64,000 nt of DNA from Heterotrichella gracilis (GCA_032358255.1 JAULBX010025109.1:1-64000); one strand, 5' to 3'; shown: positions 33,311 to 46,017, numbered from the stretch's first letter. Notes: generated from the sequence alone by a model not told the origin. Numbers and translations: made by a program.

Positions 33311-36300
33311 ATGTCGACAGTGGCTGTCGAGGCTGTGGCGGTGGTAACCGACCAAGCTGCCTCGCCGCAGCCAGCGGCGCTGGCCCCGCCTATCAACTTC
33401 TTCTATGCCAGGCTGCATGACAGCATTCGGACCGAGCTGGACGCCCTCAGTGGCAAGGTCTCGGACTTGGAGCCCGCCACCGAGGAAGGGGAGCTTGTAG
33501 GCAAGCTGCAGGACCTTCAGGAGAGATACCTGTTCCTTGAGCAGGTGTACAAGTACCACAGCTCGGTGGAGGACGAGGTGGGTGGTCGTATTTCGTATAT
33601 GCATGTGGTATGGAGGTATGGGTGGGGCTGTGCCAACGGGGGCTTAACGAGGTGGGTGTTCATATTTCATATATGCATGTGGTATGGAGGTATGGGTGGG
33701 GCTGTGTGCCAACGGGGGCTTAACGAGGGTAGCTGAGTAGCGGGTGGAGGACGAGGTGGGTGGTCGTAATCTAGGACATGCATATGCATAATGGGTATGG
33801 GAGTGGCTGTAGCAACGGGGTAGCAGCGTAACGAGGGTAGCTGAGTAGTGGGTGGAGCAGGGTTGGATGCAAAGTGTGTTAAAACTTGAAAGCAGGTATC
33901 ACAGGTCGGGTAGAGGGCGAGGTGGGTGTGGGTGGAAGTGGGCACTTTGTACTATTTACCACTGTGGGTGTGGTAGGGGCTGTGGCAGCGGGGGTCCATA
34001 CACAGTTGGGTACAGTTTTAAAGCGGGTTTATGGTTGAAGGGCTCACGTTGTTGTCACTTTTCAAGCTTGAAAGGTTGTCCAACCCAATGCATGCATATG
34101 GCAGTACCCTACCCCCCAGAAGCTTTCACGCTGTGCCCCTCCCCACCCCCTGCAATAGTGGGCCAAACCCTAAAACCCAAATCCTCCCCACCCTACCCTA
34201 TCTAGCGGGTGCCCCTGCACCATTCTTAGCACACACGAGAGTGGATTGGGGAAAGGTCACCGCCGCATACCCTACACAGGCACCTTAGGTGACGTGTGCT
34301 ACCACACCTGAGACGCGCACCTAGCACACACACCCACCTGAAATAAGCACAGGCGTATTGCGTCCGGGCCAGGTGGCTGGCTTTGTTTTTTTAAGTGCAC
34401 TCGCTTCGCCATGTGCACACTGGGCTCTGGACAGTCGGTTGTGCCGCGGTCGCCACGTTGTTGGCCCGTTGCACACACTGTGTTGGCGCGAACGGGTTAA
34501 CAGTCACCCAATAGCAGGTCTAGCAGCAACCGCTCACCCCCACCACGGCGTCCTCTCCCCCCTCCCAGCCTTACATACCCCCCCCTCCCCCACCCCTTGC
34601 AGGTTGTCTACCCTGCGCTTGACACCAAGGTGAAGAACGTGACCCTGGCATACAGCGTGGAGCACGAGGATGAGGTGAGGAGCGGACGGCAGAAAGGGGG
34701 GTCCGGAGGCGTGCGGACCACCGTTTCTATACCCTCAACCCAATCCCCCCTACAGCATGGACCATACGACTGAGTTACGGCGCACTTCCCTACCAAAGCC
34801 CTCCTTTTAGACGGGCCTGTTTGAGCAGCTTTTGCAGCTCCTATCTGCAGCTCCTATTTGCAGCTCCTATTCCCAGCTCTTGCACCCAGTCGGGCAAGCG
34901 CCGCGCCGCCACAATGCGCCAGCTGGCACTCAAAAGTGACCCACCGGAGATTAAAACCATGCGGAAACCCTGCCAATACCATGCAGAAACACTTACCAAC
35001 ACCCACACGCGCGCGCTCCCTTACTTTGCAGAAGCGCCCGTTTGAGCAGCTCTCGCAGCTCCTGTTGGCAGCGCTCACCCAAAGCGCTGCGCGGCCGATG
35101 GGTGCAGTTGGGTATCAAAATTGACCCACCGAGGACCCCTCAAAACCCTGCCAAAACCCTGCAGAAACCCCTCCCATTCCCCACACACGTGCCCCTTCTC
35201 AATGCCTCCCTCCCTTTGCAGGAGCGCCTGTTCGAACAGCTCTCGCAGCTCCTATCCGCAGCCCTCACCCAGTCGGGCAAGCGCCGCGCGGCCACGGTGC
35301 GCCAGCTGGCATGCAAAGTGGAGGAGATCCACACCACTTTGCGCCAGCACCTGGCGAAAGAGGAGGAGCAGCTTTTCCCCTTGCTGCTGCAGCACTTCAC
35401 GCACGCTGAGCAGGCCTCGCTGGTGGCACAGTTTCTGTGCTGCATCCCCCTTGGGGGTGTGGAGCGCGTGCTGGGGTGGCTGAAGCGGGGGGTGCCGGTG
35501 GCGGAGCAGCAGGGGCTGGCGGAGCAGGTGGGTGGGAGACCCTAGGGAAGGGTTTGGGGGATTGTTAGGGTAAACCATAGGGTGGCTGAAGCGGGGGGTG
35601 CCGGTGGCGTAGCAGCAGGGGCTGGCGGAGCAGGTGGGGGGTAGACCCTAGGGAAGGGGTTGGGGGATTGCTAGGGTAACCTCTGGGGTGGTGGCGGAGT
35701 AGCAGTGCCTGGTAGAGCAGGTGGGTAGTTGTGTGGGACGGAACCCCGCGGTAGGGTTGAGGGAAGGGCCCTGGGTGTACACCCCAGGTTGGATATACCC
35801 TAGTGGGAAGGTTGGGCGGCGATCCTGCTTTTGCACCATCAGGCTGTGGCCCCCGCCCACCACCACCACCCGCCCACCCACCCAAAGGTTCCACCCCTAA
35901 CCCCTGACATTTGAAATATTGTCAGCGTGACGTCAACACCCCAGGAACCCTGGCGCTAATCCCCTGCCTTTAACTCGCAGGTCCGCACAGTTGTACCTGA
36001 CAGGCTGCTGCTGCAGCTGCTGATGGTGTGGCTGGCACCCACCACACCACCACCACCATCACCACCATCGACAACAGCACCAGCCACCGGTGGAGATGGT
36101 CGGGAGGATGGTATTGGGGGGCGGGAGGGGAAGCGGCGCAGGGTGGAGGCACCAGGGGATGATGCGGATGGTGGTGGGTGCGATGTGTGTGACCAGGGGT
36201 GCGACAAGGGGGGCGATGGCAGCCAGCCGCCGCTGCAGGTGCGTGGGTGGGGGGTGAGGGGTGTTGGAGGGGTAAAGGCAGCATTGCTGTGCAGGATTGG

Positions 36301-39300
36301 AATTAACCATCCACTTTTTCCTTGGACCCACATGAAGTGTTGTATCGTTGCATTGTGGGTTTGGGGATGCTGGGTGAGTGCATGCGGCCAAGACTGGCAT
36401 CGTCCATCATGCCCTAATCTAGACCCTCCCTCCTTTGTTCCAATCAAAGCGGGACTTTCTGTCAGCACAACCCGTCCCTTTGTCCAAATTCATGATAAAG
36501 CCTAAACCCCATCCTCCCCAGGAGCTGTTCTACCTGCACGGCGCCATCCGCCAGGCATTGGAGGAGTTTGTGGAGGGCGCGCGGCAGCTTGCGGGCCAGG
36601 CGGTGGTCAGCGGGCCGCACCTTGCTCGGCTGGTGGAGCGCCACAGGTTCCTGCGCAGCGTGTGCTCCTGCCACAGGTAGGGGCCCCAAAGCCCTGTTCG
36701 TTTCGTGCCTGACCTGGCTCGCGGGCTTGCCGTGCACCTGGCGGGCGCACGCGACGCATGTCACGAGGATCACTCGGAAGCACACCGCAGAACCCTAGTA
36801 GGACTTGCCCTTAAGCCCTCCCAGGACTTCAAATGGACCCTGACACAAACCCTGCCATCGCAGCGCGCCTGAGGACCAGGTTGCCTTACCCGTCATCTCA
36901 TCCCTGCCATCCCACCATGGGGTGGCTGGCGCATGACAAACATGCATCTTGGGATGCACCAAAATCCCAGAACATTCCAACCCCAAACCCTAACAAACCC
37001 CAACACAACCCTAACACAGACCCTACCCTTACCGCAGCGCGTCTGAGGACCAGGTTGTGTTCCCCGTCATCTCACCAAAGCCCTGGTATATTCCACCCCA
37101 AAACCCTAACAAAACCCCAACACAACCCTAACACAGACCCTAACCTTCCCGCAGCGCGTCTGAGGACCAGGTTGTGTTCCCCGTCATCTCCTCCCTGCCA
37201 TCCCACCTTGCTGTGCGGCTGGCGGGTGCGTGCGACACGTGCCACAAGGACCACTCGGGGGAAGCTGCACTGTTTGAGGAGCTGGGGAGGCTGCTGGGGG
37301 ATGTGCGGGCAAGCGCACGGTAAGCATGTGCTTTCTTTTTTCATCCAAGGAAATATTTGGGAAAATGCAAGTACATTCGCATGAAAAACTCGTTTATAAA
37401 TTTCCCGGGGGAGGCTGCTGGGGGATGTGCGGGCAAGCGCGCGGTAAGCGCATGGTTGCTATGTTAATAAGTAATCTGGTGGTTTGCATAGAGAAATGTC
37501 AGTGCATTCACACGAATATACAAGGAACCATTACATAAACGTCCCTACGCAATAAAGGCGGGGCGCCTTGTGCCCCCTTTTGCTGGGTTTCACTCACCGC
37601 TCACCCCCAACCCTCCCCCACCCCAGGCGAGGCGCTCGTGAGGCGGGTGCCCTTACTGCTGAGCTGCTGCGCTGCGCCGACGGCGTGCGTGCCACCATCA
37701 ACCGCCACATGGCGATGGAGGAGGCAGAGCTGCTGCCGGTGCTGCAGGTGGGGCATGGGGGTGGGTGGGGGGTTGCCAGTGGGGGGAGGGTATGGTGGGT
37801 ACTGGATGCTGGGGGTGAGGGTTTGCTTACGGGGTTTTGAATGGTATTTTGATGGGTATAGGGGATTTGAGGTCGCCACCATCAACTGCCACATGGTGAT
37901 GGCAGGGGTGGAGCTGCCGCCGGTGCTGCCGGTGTGTCTCGAGGGGGTTGTTGTTTTAGTGGTAGGGGGGGCGGGGTACCACTGGTGGCGGGAACCCTAG
38001 CAATTCTTATCACCCAAACCCTGATCACCCCACTCAAAACCTCACCCACCACCCGCAGGCCGAGCTGTGCAGCACCCAGCAGCGCGCAATGGTGTGGCGC
38101 ACCCTGCGCTCCATGCCCCTGCGCCTGCTGGAGCGGGTGCTGCCGTGGCTGGCCAGGGGGTTAAGCGAGGGTCAGGCGGGGAGGATGCTTGCCAACATGC
38201 GGCTGGCGGCTCCCGAGGGTGACCAAGTGCTGGTGCAGCTTTTGATACAGTGGGCGGAGGGGGGGCGCGGGGCGGGGGTCGAGGCGGATGGGGAGGTGGG
38301 AGGGGAGAGCACGGTGAGCTTGGATTTGCAATTGAAGTCGGTGGTTGGGATTTTTGTGGTTGTGTGATGGATATTTAGTTGCATGGATGCTGGTTTACAT
38401 TTGGCTGGGGGTGGCTGATGGCTGTTTAAAGGTTTGGGGTCTTGGCTGAGGTACATTGGGTGGGGAGGTTTCTGGAGGGTTGTTTAGGTTCCCATTCTTG
38501 CGTCAATTTTGTGTGTGAGCGCATTTACCTGCAATGGAAATGTGGTGGGAACCATACTTTTGTACTTGTGGACGCACTGTAGTACTGTGTAGGGTTGCGT
38601 GTGGCTGGCATTACCCCCACCACGAGCGCATGGCTTTCTGTATTTGATTGTTGAGGTCCTAGTATTGTTGAGCATGCATGTACTTGTGGGGCGCACTTCT
38701 AAGTACAACATAGGATTGCGTGTGCACCTGGCGTTTTGCTCGTAAGAAACTTATGCAACATCCCCCCACCCTCCACCATTCCCCTTTCAACACCCCACCT
38801 CCCTCCCCCACCCCTCCCAGGAGCGCCAGGACAGCAGCACCCACGCCACCACCTCTGGCCACCACCACCCCTCACCCCCCACACCCACAGCCACAGCCAC
38901 AGCCGCTGTGGAGGCGGGGGCCAACCCCATCGACCACATCTTCCAATTCCACAAGGCGCTCAGGAGGGAGTTGAGCCATTTGGAGAGGGGGGCAGTGCGC
39001 TTGGAGGCGGATATGGACGACGCGCCTGAGAAAACCCTAGAGCAGGTGCGTGGTGGGGCTTCTCATAGCTCTCATCTCTTACCTACATGCTTTCTGTATG
39101 CCTGCTGTGTACACCATTAATACCTTTTTGGTTTGTGCACTTTCTTCACCCTGATACTCCACAGAAGATGGAGCCCCTCAGTTCCAATATTACTGCCAAA
39201 CCCTAATGAAAACCCTAACCTCCTCCACAGGAGATCCAAGCCCTCCAGGGCCGCTTCCATTTCCTGTGGGGCATTTACCGAGCCCACTCCCGCGCCGAGG

Positions 39301-42300
39301 ATGACATTGTGTTCCCTGCATTGGAGGCAAAAGAGACTCTCATCAATGTTAGCCATGCATACACCTTGGACCACCAGCAGGAGGAGCAGCTGTTTGCAGA
39401 TCTGGACCAGGTAAGGAAAACCCTAGTGAAAACCCTAGACATGTCCCAGACCCTAGAGAAGCCCTATGTTTAACCCTGAGGCACGCATGCACCTTTGACC
39501 ATCAGCAGGAGGAGCAGCTGTTTGCAGACCTGGACGGAAAAGGTTGCGCAGCTGTGCGCGTCAGCCCTGAAACCCCGACCACCTCCACACCCCACATGTC
39601 TGAAACACCACCTCAACGACCCCCACAGATGTTTAAAGACCTGCGCGCCGCCCCCTCCCCCGCCGCCCGCACCCCCCTGGTGCGCTCCCTGCGCCGCCAC
39701 TGCGCAGCGGTGCGCGCCAGCCTGGAGACCCACGTGCGGGCCGAGGAAAAGGAGCTGTGGCCTCTGTTTGCCGAGCACTTTGAGGCCGAGGAGCAGCGCC
39801 AGCTGGTGGGGCTGATCATCGGGCACACGGGGGCGGAGGTGCTGCAGACCATGATCCCATGGGTGACGAGTACGTGGGGGGGGTGGGGGATGGATGGTGG
39901 TGTGTGGGTTTGGGCTGTTGTGGGTGTTGGGGGAAGAGGAACGTTCTGCAGGGTTTCGGGAGTTGGTGGGGGGCGGGGCTTGATGGTTGGGCACAGGGGG
40001 GCGGAGGGTGCTCGAGACCATGATCCCCTGGGTGACGAGGGGTGGGGGTGGGGAGGGGGGAATAGGGGGAGGATGAGTGGTTGTCTGTGTGTGGGGAACG
40101 GAATTATTTTCTGACACACAGACCTACCGTCCACAATTGAAATTGTGATGTTGAATTATGGATCTGAAGCGCTTGGTCAATGGGCACTGTGGGGTGGATG
40201 TGCTTGAGGGGTGGTGTGTGTGTGGGGGGGGGGGGGGGTACTGGGGTGGTGGGGAGGGTGGCACCTCTGCGAATGATTAGGATTGGTGAATAGTGTTAAA
40301 ATTAGGATGCAGTGCCATCAAAGTAGCTGCCAGTCCCCTGCCATGCGCACCACCCAGCTCCGCCTCGCCAAACCTGGGAACCTTGCAGGGTTTTGCTAAG
40401 GTTTTGCAACGCGCTGACAAGCCCAACCCCATCCGTTCAGGTTCGATTACCAGTGATGAGCAGGAGGCCATGATGATCAGCATCCGATCAGCCACGCGCA
40501 ACACCATGTTTGATCGGTGGCTGGATGCAACCATCCAGGGAGGGGGGGAGTCGCCAAAGGGACAGGTGCGTGGCTAGTCATTAAACCCCTTCAAAACCCT
40601 AGCTGAGACCCTGTGCACAGCCCTGTGTAACCTCCTCTCAGAAACCCTGTGTCAAATTGCAACAGGGAACCTGTACGCATCCTTTTTGCCATATTTGGTC
40701 GGTGCCTGGATGCCACCATCCAGGAAAGGGGAGTGGCCAAAGGGACAGGTGTGTGGGCCACCCTAAGTCTCTTGTGCACACACCTTAAAGCAATCTCTGT
40801 GCAAATCCTATCAGAAATACCCTGCGCTAGCGCTAGCCCCTGACAAGGACCCCGAACCCAGCCCTCTCAACCCCGCCCCGACATGCACCCCCCCTCATTC
40901 CCCTGCCCTCTCAACTCCACCCGCCTCACCCACCACCCACCACCCACCACCCACTCACCCGCAGGACGACCCCGCCGCCGACCACACCACCGGGCGCCAG
41001 GCAGTGTTGACCGATGTCGCGCACTATCTGTCGGGTGGGGGCGAGCCCGCACCCAGCGCGCAACCCGCACCCCCCGATGCTAGTGGCTTGGTGGCGGATG
41101 ATTCCTGCTTCAGACCGGGGTGGGAGGACATTTTCAGGATGAACCAGAAGCAGCTGGAGGTGCGTGGGCGGCGGCGTGGGCATCTAGGGTTTAAGGGTTT
41201 GGATCGGAGCGGGAGGATATTTGTGGGTTGGTACAGAAAGTGGCTGGAGGTGCATTGGGATGTGGGTGTGGGGGGGTGGGAGGTCTAGAATTGTCAGGTG
41301 ACCGGTTTGTGGGAGGCCAAGTTCGAATTCAGGGTGAATCAGCAGCAGCTGGGGGTGCAATGGGGGGGTTGAGGTGGTGGTGGCGGTGGTGTGGATTGGG
41401 AGGGTGGGGCGAGTAGGGTTTCAGGGTGCATGCTGGGGGTGGGAATAATGACATAAGACAGTGGGAGGTGCGATGGAGGTCGAGGTGGGTTTTGGGGACA
41501 TCATCAGGATGTGCTAGGAGCGCCACCCTTTACCCTGACAGATACCCACGGTTGTGATTACCCCAACATATTACCTCACTCTTCATGCCCCTTGGCAATA
41601 TGTGTCCAACGACCTCACCCTTGAGCTGCAGTGCAGGGCATACCTGACCATAACCCCTACAAGAGACCATACCAAATACCCTAACAAGAGAACCTACATG
41701 AGACCCTAACAAGTACCCTACCCAAACCCTAACAGATCCCTCCGCATGCAGGCCGCTGTGCGACGTGTGTCCAACGACACCACCCTTGAGCCGCAGCGCA
41801 AGGCTTACCTCATCCAGAACATCATGACGTCGCGATACATCGTGGCCCAGCAGCGCAGGATGATGGGGGGCGGGGAGGGCGCGGGGCTTGGGGTGAGGCT
41901 GGTGGGGATTGGAGGTGGTGGTGGCGGTGGTGAGCGCATGTGGTCTTTTCTAGTGGTGTGGGTGTAGGTGCTTGTTGTGGATGGGGACATTAAAACCCTT
42001 TTGTAGGGTTGAATACACCTGACCTGGTGACCTGGCGGGAACGCAAAATTTGCCAACTTGACCTGTTAAGCGAGCATGCCCCACACTCCCCTCTTCATTA
42101 AAACCCTAGTAAAACCCCAACCCCCATCCCCCGCCTGCAGGCGCCCATCCCCACCGCGCAGCCCCCCCACCCCGCCTCCGCCCCCCCACCCCCCACCGCC
42201 ACCGGCGGCTGCCCCCACTACCGCCGCCACTGCCGCCTGGTGGCCCCATGCTGCGGGGGTGTGTTCACATGTCGCCTGTGCCATGATGAGGTGGAGGACC

Positions 42301-44125
42301 ACCGCATGGATCGCTATGCGGTCACTGAGATGGTGTGCAACCTGTGTGGGGTGCGCCAGCCGGTGGCAGGTGGGTGGATAGGTTTTGGTGGATGGGGGGG
42401 TCAGAAGCTTCATATGTAGGGACAAAATGTGTGTCCATCGCGAGATTAGGAGCGCCCTGTTGTGTTTATCAGTTCCCTGAAACCCTGGCAATGTCTAATT
42501 TTACGTTCCATAACGATGGTGTGCAAACCTGTGCGGGGGGCGGCAGCCGGTGGCAGGTGGGTGGCTGGGTTGTGGTGGGTGGTGATGATGGTGGTGGGAA
42601 TGTGAAAGGAGGGTGGTGGTATGTGGGTGTGATGGTGTGGGGTGGGGCAGCCGGTGGCAGGTGGGTGGATTGGGTGGGGGGTGGAGGAGTTGGGTGTTTG
42701 GGGGCATTGTCTTTGAGGGACAAGACAATGTATCGATTGTGAGAACTGGGAGCGCCCTGCTTTGGCAGAAGTTCATTGGAACCCTACCATTATTCGATGC
42801 CACGTTCCATTTCGCTCGGAGTGAAGCATTAAAGACACCCTTGCACCCCAAGCACCCAGAAACCCTAATCAACCTCCCCAACCTCCTGCAGGCAAGTGCG
42901 CCTCCTGCGCCGCCTCCCTGGCCCACTACTATTGCTCCATCTGCCACCTGTTCGACGACGACCCCACCCACCCCATCTACCACTGTCCCTTCTGCAACGT
43001 GTGCCGGAGGGGCAAGGGCCTGGGCGAGGACTTTTTCCACTGCATGGACTGCAACGCCTGCATGAGCGTGAGCCTGTTCAGGCGCCACAGGTGCCGGGAG
43101 CGCAGCCTGCAGGAGAACTGCCCGGTGTGCAGCGAGGGCATGTTCGACAGCAGCGCGCCGATCAAGGTAGGGTGTTATGTGGGAACTGGCAGGGTTTTGA
43201 TGGTGGGGGTTTTGATAGGGTTTTGGTAGGGTCTCGGTTGGTTTTGGGTAGGGTTGGATAGGGTTTGGTAGGGGCTGCAGGGAGCGCAGCCTGCAGGAGA
43301 ACTGCCCGGTGTGCAGCGAGGGCATGTTTGACAGCAGCGCGCCAATCAAGGTGCGGAGGGTAATCCTGGTTTGGTGGGGTTTTTAAATGCGTTGGCAGGG
43401 GTTTGCTGGGGTTGCTGTAGGGTTTCAATTGGGTATCAGTAGGTTTTGGTAGGGGCTTGCAATGAGCGGAGGCTGGAAGGTGCGAAGGGTTTTCTGTAGG
43501 GTTTCAGTGGGGTTTTATTGGAGTTTTGACAGGAGGTGCAGGGAGAGGAGGCTGCATGAGAAATGCCTATGTGCTGGGAGAAGGGAGAGGAGGACTTGAC
43601 GCTTTCCCAGCCCCCTGTTTGCCCCTTACAGGATCTTCCCTGCGGCCACTTCATGCACTCGCAGTGCTGCTCAGCCTACACGCATTACCCACGCCACCTT
43701 GCTGTACCCTTAATCATTCAGACAGAATAATAAATAGCAACATGCGGAAAAAAGAGGACTAACAGTTGAAGTGTTACACTTCTGCAAAATATGCAATGTG
43801 GGAAATAGAGTGTACCAACTTTTTTGCAACCCCTATTCTGCCACAGGAGCTCCCTTGCGGCCACTTCATGCACTCGCACTGCTTCTCAGCCTACACGCAC
43901 TACAACTACGCCTGCCCTGTGTGCTTCAAGTCCATGGGGGACCTGTCGGTGTACTGGAAGATGCTCGACAGCCTGCTGGCATCGGAGGAGACCCTGCCAG
44001 TGCAGTACGCCAGCCGGGTGCAGACCATCCTGTGCAACGACTGCGGCAGCACGGGCGCCGCGCCCTTCCACTTTGTGTATCACAAGTGCCCCGACTGCCA
44101 GTCCTACAACACGCGCGTCAAGTAG
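33311..44125 (+). CDS. BTS: BRUTUS-type hemerythrin E3 ubiquitin ligase
   Basis: Seventeen exons (33311-33577, 34603-34674, 35222-35527, 35981-36238, 36522-36676, 37155-37319, 37627-37747, 38059-38313, 38821-39045, 39231-39410, 39629-39869, 40441-40565, 40965-41159, 41752-41892, 42141-42369, 42892-43166, 43847-44125) sum to 3489 nt, 1162 aa. Three hemerythrin/HHE domains keep their metal ligands: [86 protein letters not shown]. Next come a CHY zinc finger ([15 protein letters not shown]), a CTCHY region ([14 protein letters not shown]), a RING ([21 protein letters not shown]) and a C-terminal zinc ribbon ([20 protein letters not shown]). In plants BRUTUS senses iron and ubiquitinates bHLH regulators of iron uptake; that role is inferred. 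Plant proteins are slightly longer (about 1250 aa). Confidence 0.95.
33578..33860 (+). repeat. Three repeats derived from the end of BRUTUS exon 1
   Basis: The exon end GGACGAGGTGGGTGGTCGTA is copied with downstream intron (GCATGTGGTATGGAGGTATG, then GGGCTTAACGAGG) in units of about 80-100 bp, the last at about 33745-33850. It is intron growth from a donor-spanning tandem duplication. Confidence 0.75.
34812..35110 (+). repeat. Two decayed copies of BRUTUS exon 3 start
   Basis: 34812-34932 and 35032-35110 copy the start of exon 35222-35527 ([20 protein letters not shown]); the first also carries a CAGCTCCTATYYGCAGCTCC slippage. The second retains an intact acceptor TTTGCAG. Both soon lose frame. 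Confidence 0.85.
35576..35727 (+). repeat. Two decayed copies of BRUTUS exon 3 end
   Basis: 35576-35640 copies GGTGGCTGAAGCGGGGGGTG through the donor GAGCAG/GTGGG with a stop where GCGGAG became GCGTAG. 35684-35725 is an older copy. Confidence 0.85.
36708..37447 (+). repeat. Four decayed copies around BRUTUS exon 6
   Basis: 36708-36780 copies an internal part ([18 protein letters not shown] against [18 protein letters not shown]). 36859-36925 and 37036-37080 copy the acceptor and exon start (CGCGTCTGAGGACCAGGTTG). 37403-37447 copies the exon end and donor. The real exon is 37155-37319. Confidence 0.85.
37869..41645 (+). repeat. Decayed end/start copies of BRUTUS exons 7 and 10-14
   Basis: End copies 3' of the parent exon: 37869-37935 (exon 7), 39480-39537 (exon 10), 39985-40045 (exon 11), 40681-40752 (exon 12), 41206-41255 and 41318-41362 (exon 13). 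A start copy 5' of exon 14 is at 41548-41645 (GTGTCCAACGAC.TCACCCTT). Each is direct and partial. Confidence 0.8.
40215..40239 (+). repeat. (GT)n/poly-G tract
   Basis: A short TGTGTGTG tract followed by about fifteen G. It is intronic, in the intron before BRUTUS exon 12. Confidence 0.9.
42515..43692 (+). repeat. Copies of BRUTUS exons 15-17 edges, one nearly identical
   Basis: 42515-42563 and 42630-42666 copy the end of exon 15. 43276-43354 copies the last 74 nt of exon 16 with only about three differences, including the first RING cysteines ([18 protein letters not shown]). 43626-43692 copies the start of exon 17 ([18 protein letters not shown]). An acceptor-like CTGCAG precedes the exon 16 copy, but splicing there would be out of phase. 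Confidence 0.9.
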
Positions 44126-44224
44126 GGAGTGTGCGGCACCCGTTCAGGGGATTTGTGTGTGTACCCCGCTTGCCACAGGTACAGCAGGCGGGGTCAAGTA
44201 GGTTAGGTCTGGGTTTTCCCTGCA

Positions 44225-44294
44225 GGGCCGAATGTCAGTAAACCCTTAAGCAAACCCTCTAGGGTTTGCTTAAGGGTTTACTGACAGTCGGCCC
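44225..44294. other. Perfectly folded hairpin just downstream of BRUTUS
   Basis: Two 34-nt arms (44225-44258 and 44261-44294) are inverse complements with one mismatch and a 2-nt spacer, and include CAGTAAACCCTTAAGCAAAC. It starts 100 nt after the BRUTUS stop and so probably lies in its 3' UTR. Copied BRUTUS C-terminal exon sequence (44284-44342, CTGCCAGTCCTACAAC) begins inside its right arm. It could be a 3'-UTR stem, a replication-slippage product or a small-RNA source. Confidence 0.9.
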
Positions 44295-45839
44295 TGTCCC
44301 ACAAGTGGTCGCGCCTGCCAGTCCTACAACTTGCGGGTCAGGTGAAGTGGGGGTGGAGTTGGTGTTCTGTAGGGCGTTCTGTTGGGTTGCTATTTGTTTG
44401 CCACAGCCCAGGGAGGACCGCAGCAGGTGGATTTTTGTCTGTTTGGTCCTCTTCTGCTATGCTTCCTGGCTTTAGTGTATCCTGCAGGGTTTTTGTTTGT
44501 TTGTGTATCAGACTCCCCGCCTGTGGTGCATTATGTGCATGGAGTACCGTAGTGGGGTCTTCTGCAGATCCGATGCAGGTGTGCATGCCAGCTATGGTTT
44601 TATTTAGGGTTTGTCAATGACCGAAAAAGGGTTGTGGGAGTCGGCAACTGGCGAGAGGCATCAAATATGTGGTTAGGCGGGGTTGTACAGGAAGTTTTTT
44701 CAAAGAGCATATGTACTATCAAATAGGATGGGGGTCATGGCATCACAGCCTTGAAATATCATATGTGGGTAGGCTATGCAGGGACTTATGAGGCGCGCGG
44801 ATGGCAGGGCGCACTTTCTGCAGCGGCTGTAATACTAATTTGCAACACGTTGTGTTGATGGATCAGACATGCTGTGCGGCCTCCAGGAGGAGGCAAGGAC
44901 CTAGCAAGTTGACAACATTGTCAGGGGGGTCACAGTACATGCGAGTATGTGCGTGGGGTCTTCAAAGTTTGTCCTAACATCCCGTGCACTGCACACTGTT
45001 AGTATCCGGGTTTACTGTATTCTTATTTTTGCATTGTTATTACGAATGTGCTTTGGCGCCTCAGTGACACCCAGTTTCTTAATCCCTGCTTTGTATTACA
45101 TGAGCTCTTAGATTGAAAATTTGGTCCTCAAGGGTTTGGCACCCCATCTGAAACGGATTGAGTGGGGTGGGGCGGGGCAGGCATTTCGCCAGTTTGGAAC
45201 GTGACCCAGCGCAATTGTACTCTGCAACTTACAACCAGTACAGGTGGTCACCACGAGTCCTTACGAAAGTCAATGAGTCATACATTACCAAATACATTTG
45301 CTGATTTGATTTGTATAACTCATCAGTGTCCACCTATGCGTGGCCCCCAGGGCAAGAGTGTCACACTGGCGCATTAGTGTTGGCCATAGGATAGGTTAAA
45401 CTAAATTGCTGACCCTGCGATGCGCATGGCGCCAAGAAAATGCCTAAAATAGTAGATCATCATGTGACATTGAGTTGTATACCCCGTAAGAAGGGCTCTA
45501 CCTTCCCCCGCAGATATAGCTCTTAGATTCAGGAATCTATCAAAGTTTGTTTAACAGAACCTGGCTGCTATGGTTACTCGTGGACAACTTCACTGGCAGT
45601 GCCACATAAATGCAGAGGTCACTGGCCGCTTGACAGCTTTGAAATGAAAGTGGCATGCCCAATGCATTCAGTGCAATTTGCTCACTAGTGAGGCTTGGAC
45701 GTGGTGCATACCCTGATAATATCCACTCTTTCATCATAGCCAGGCATGGCCATCTCGCTCACTTGATTGTGTGACAAATACTACTGCCATTGAGGGCTCA
45801 AGCACTGCTCCAGACAACCACGTATCAGCGATCGCAGTG

Positions 45840-45981
45840 GAGCGCTGCAATGAAGAGGGCGCGAGAGTTTAGTACTGCCAAGTCCTTCACATGAGATGGG
45901 AATCCTGTCTGTCTGTGACACCCAACTCATGTGAAGAACTTGGCAGTAGGGAACCCTCCTGCCATTTGCATTGCAGCGCTC
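45840..45981. repeat. Imperfect inverted repeat A
   Basis: Inner arms 45875-45895 and 45926-45946 (CTGCCAAGTCCTTCACATGAG and its complement) differ at one base. Outer arms 45840-45852 and 45969-45981 (GAGCGCTGCAATG) match perfectly. The intervening arm sequence is diverged. It resembles a foldback or MITE core. Confidence 0.85.
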
Positions 45982-46017
45982 CCCTGCAGTCACCGATAAG
46001 CGATTCTCTGCCAGATC

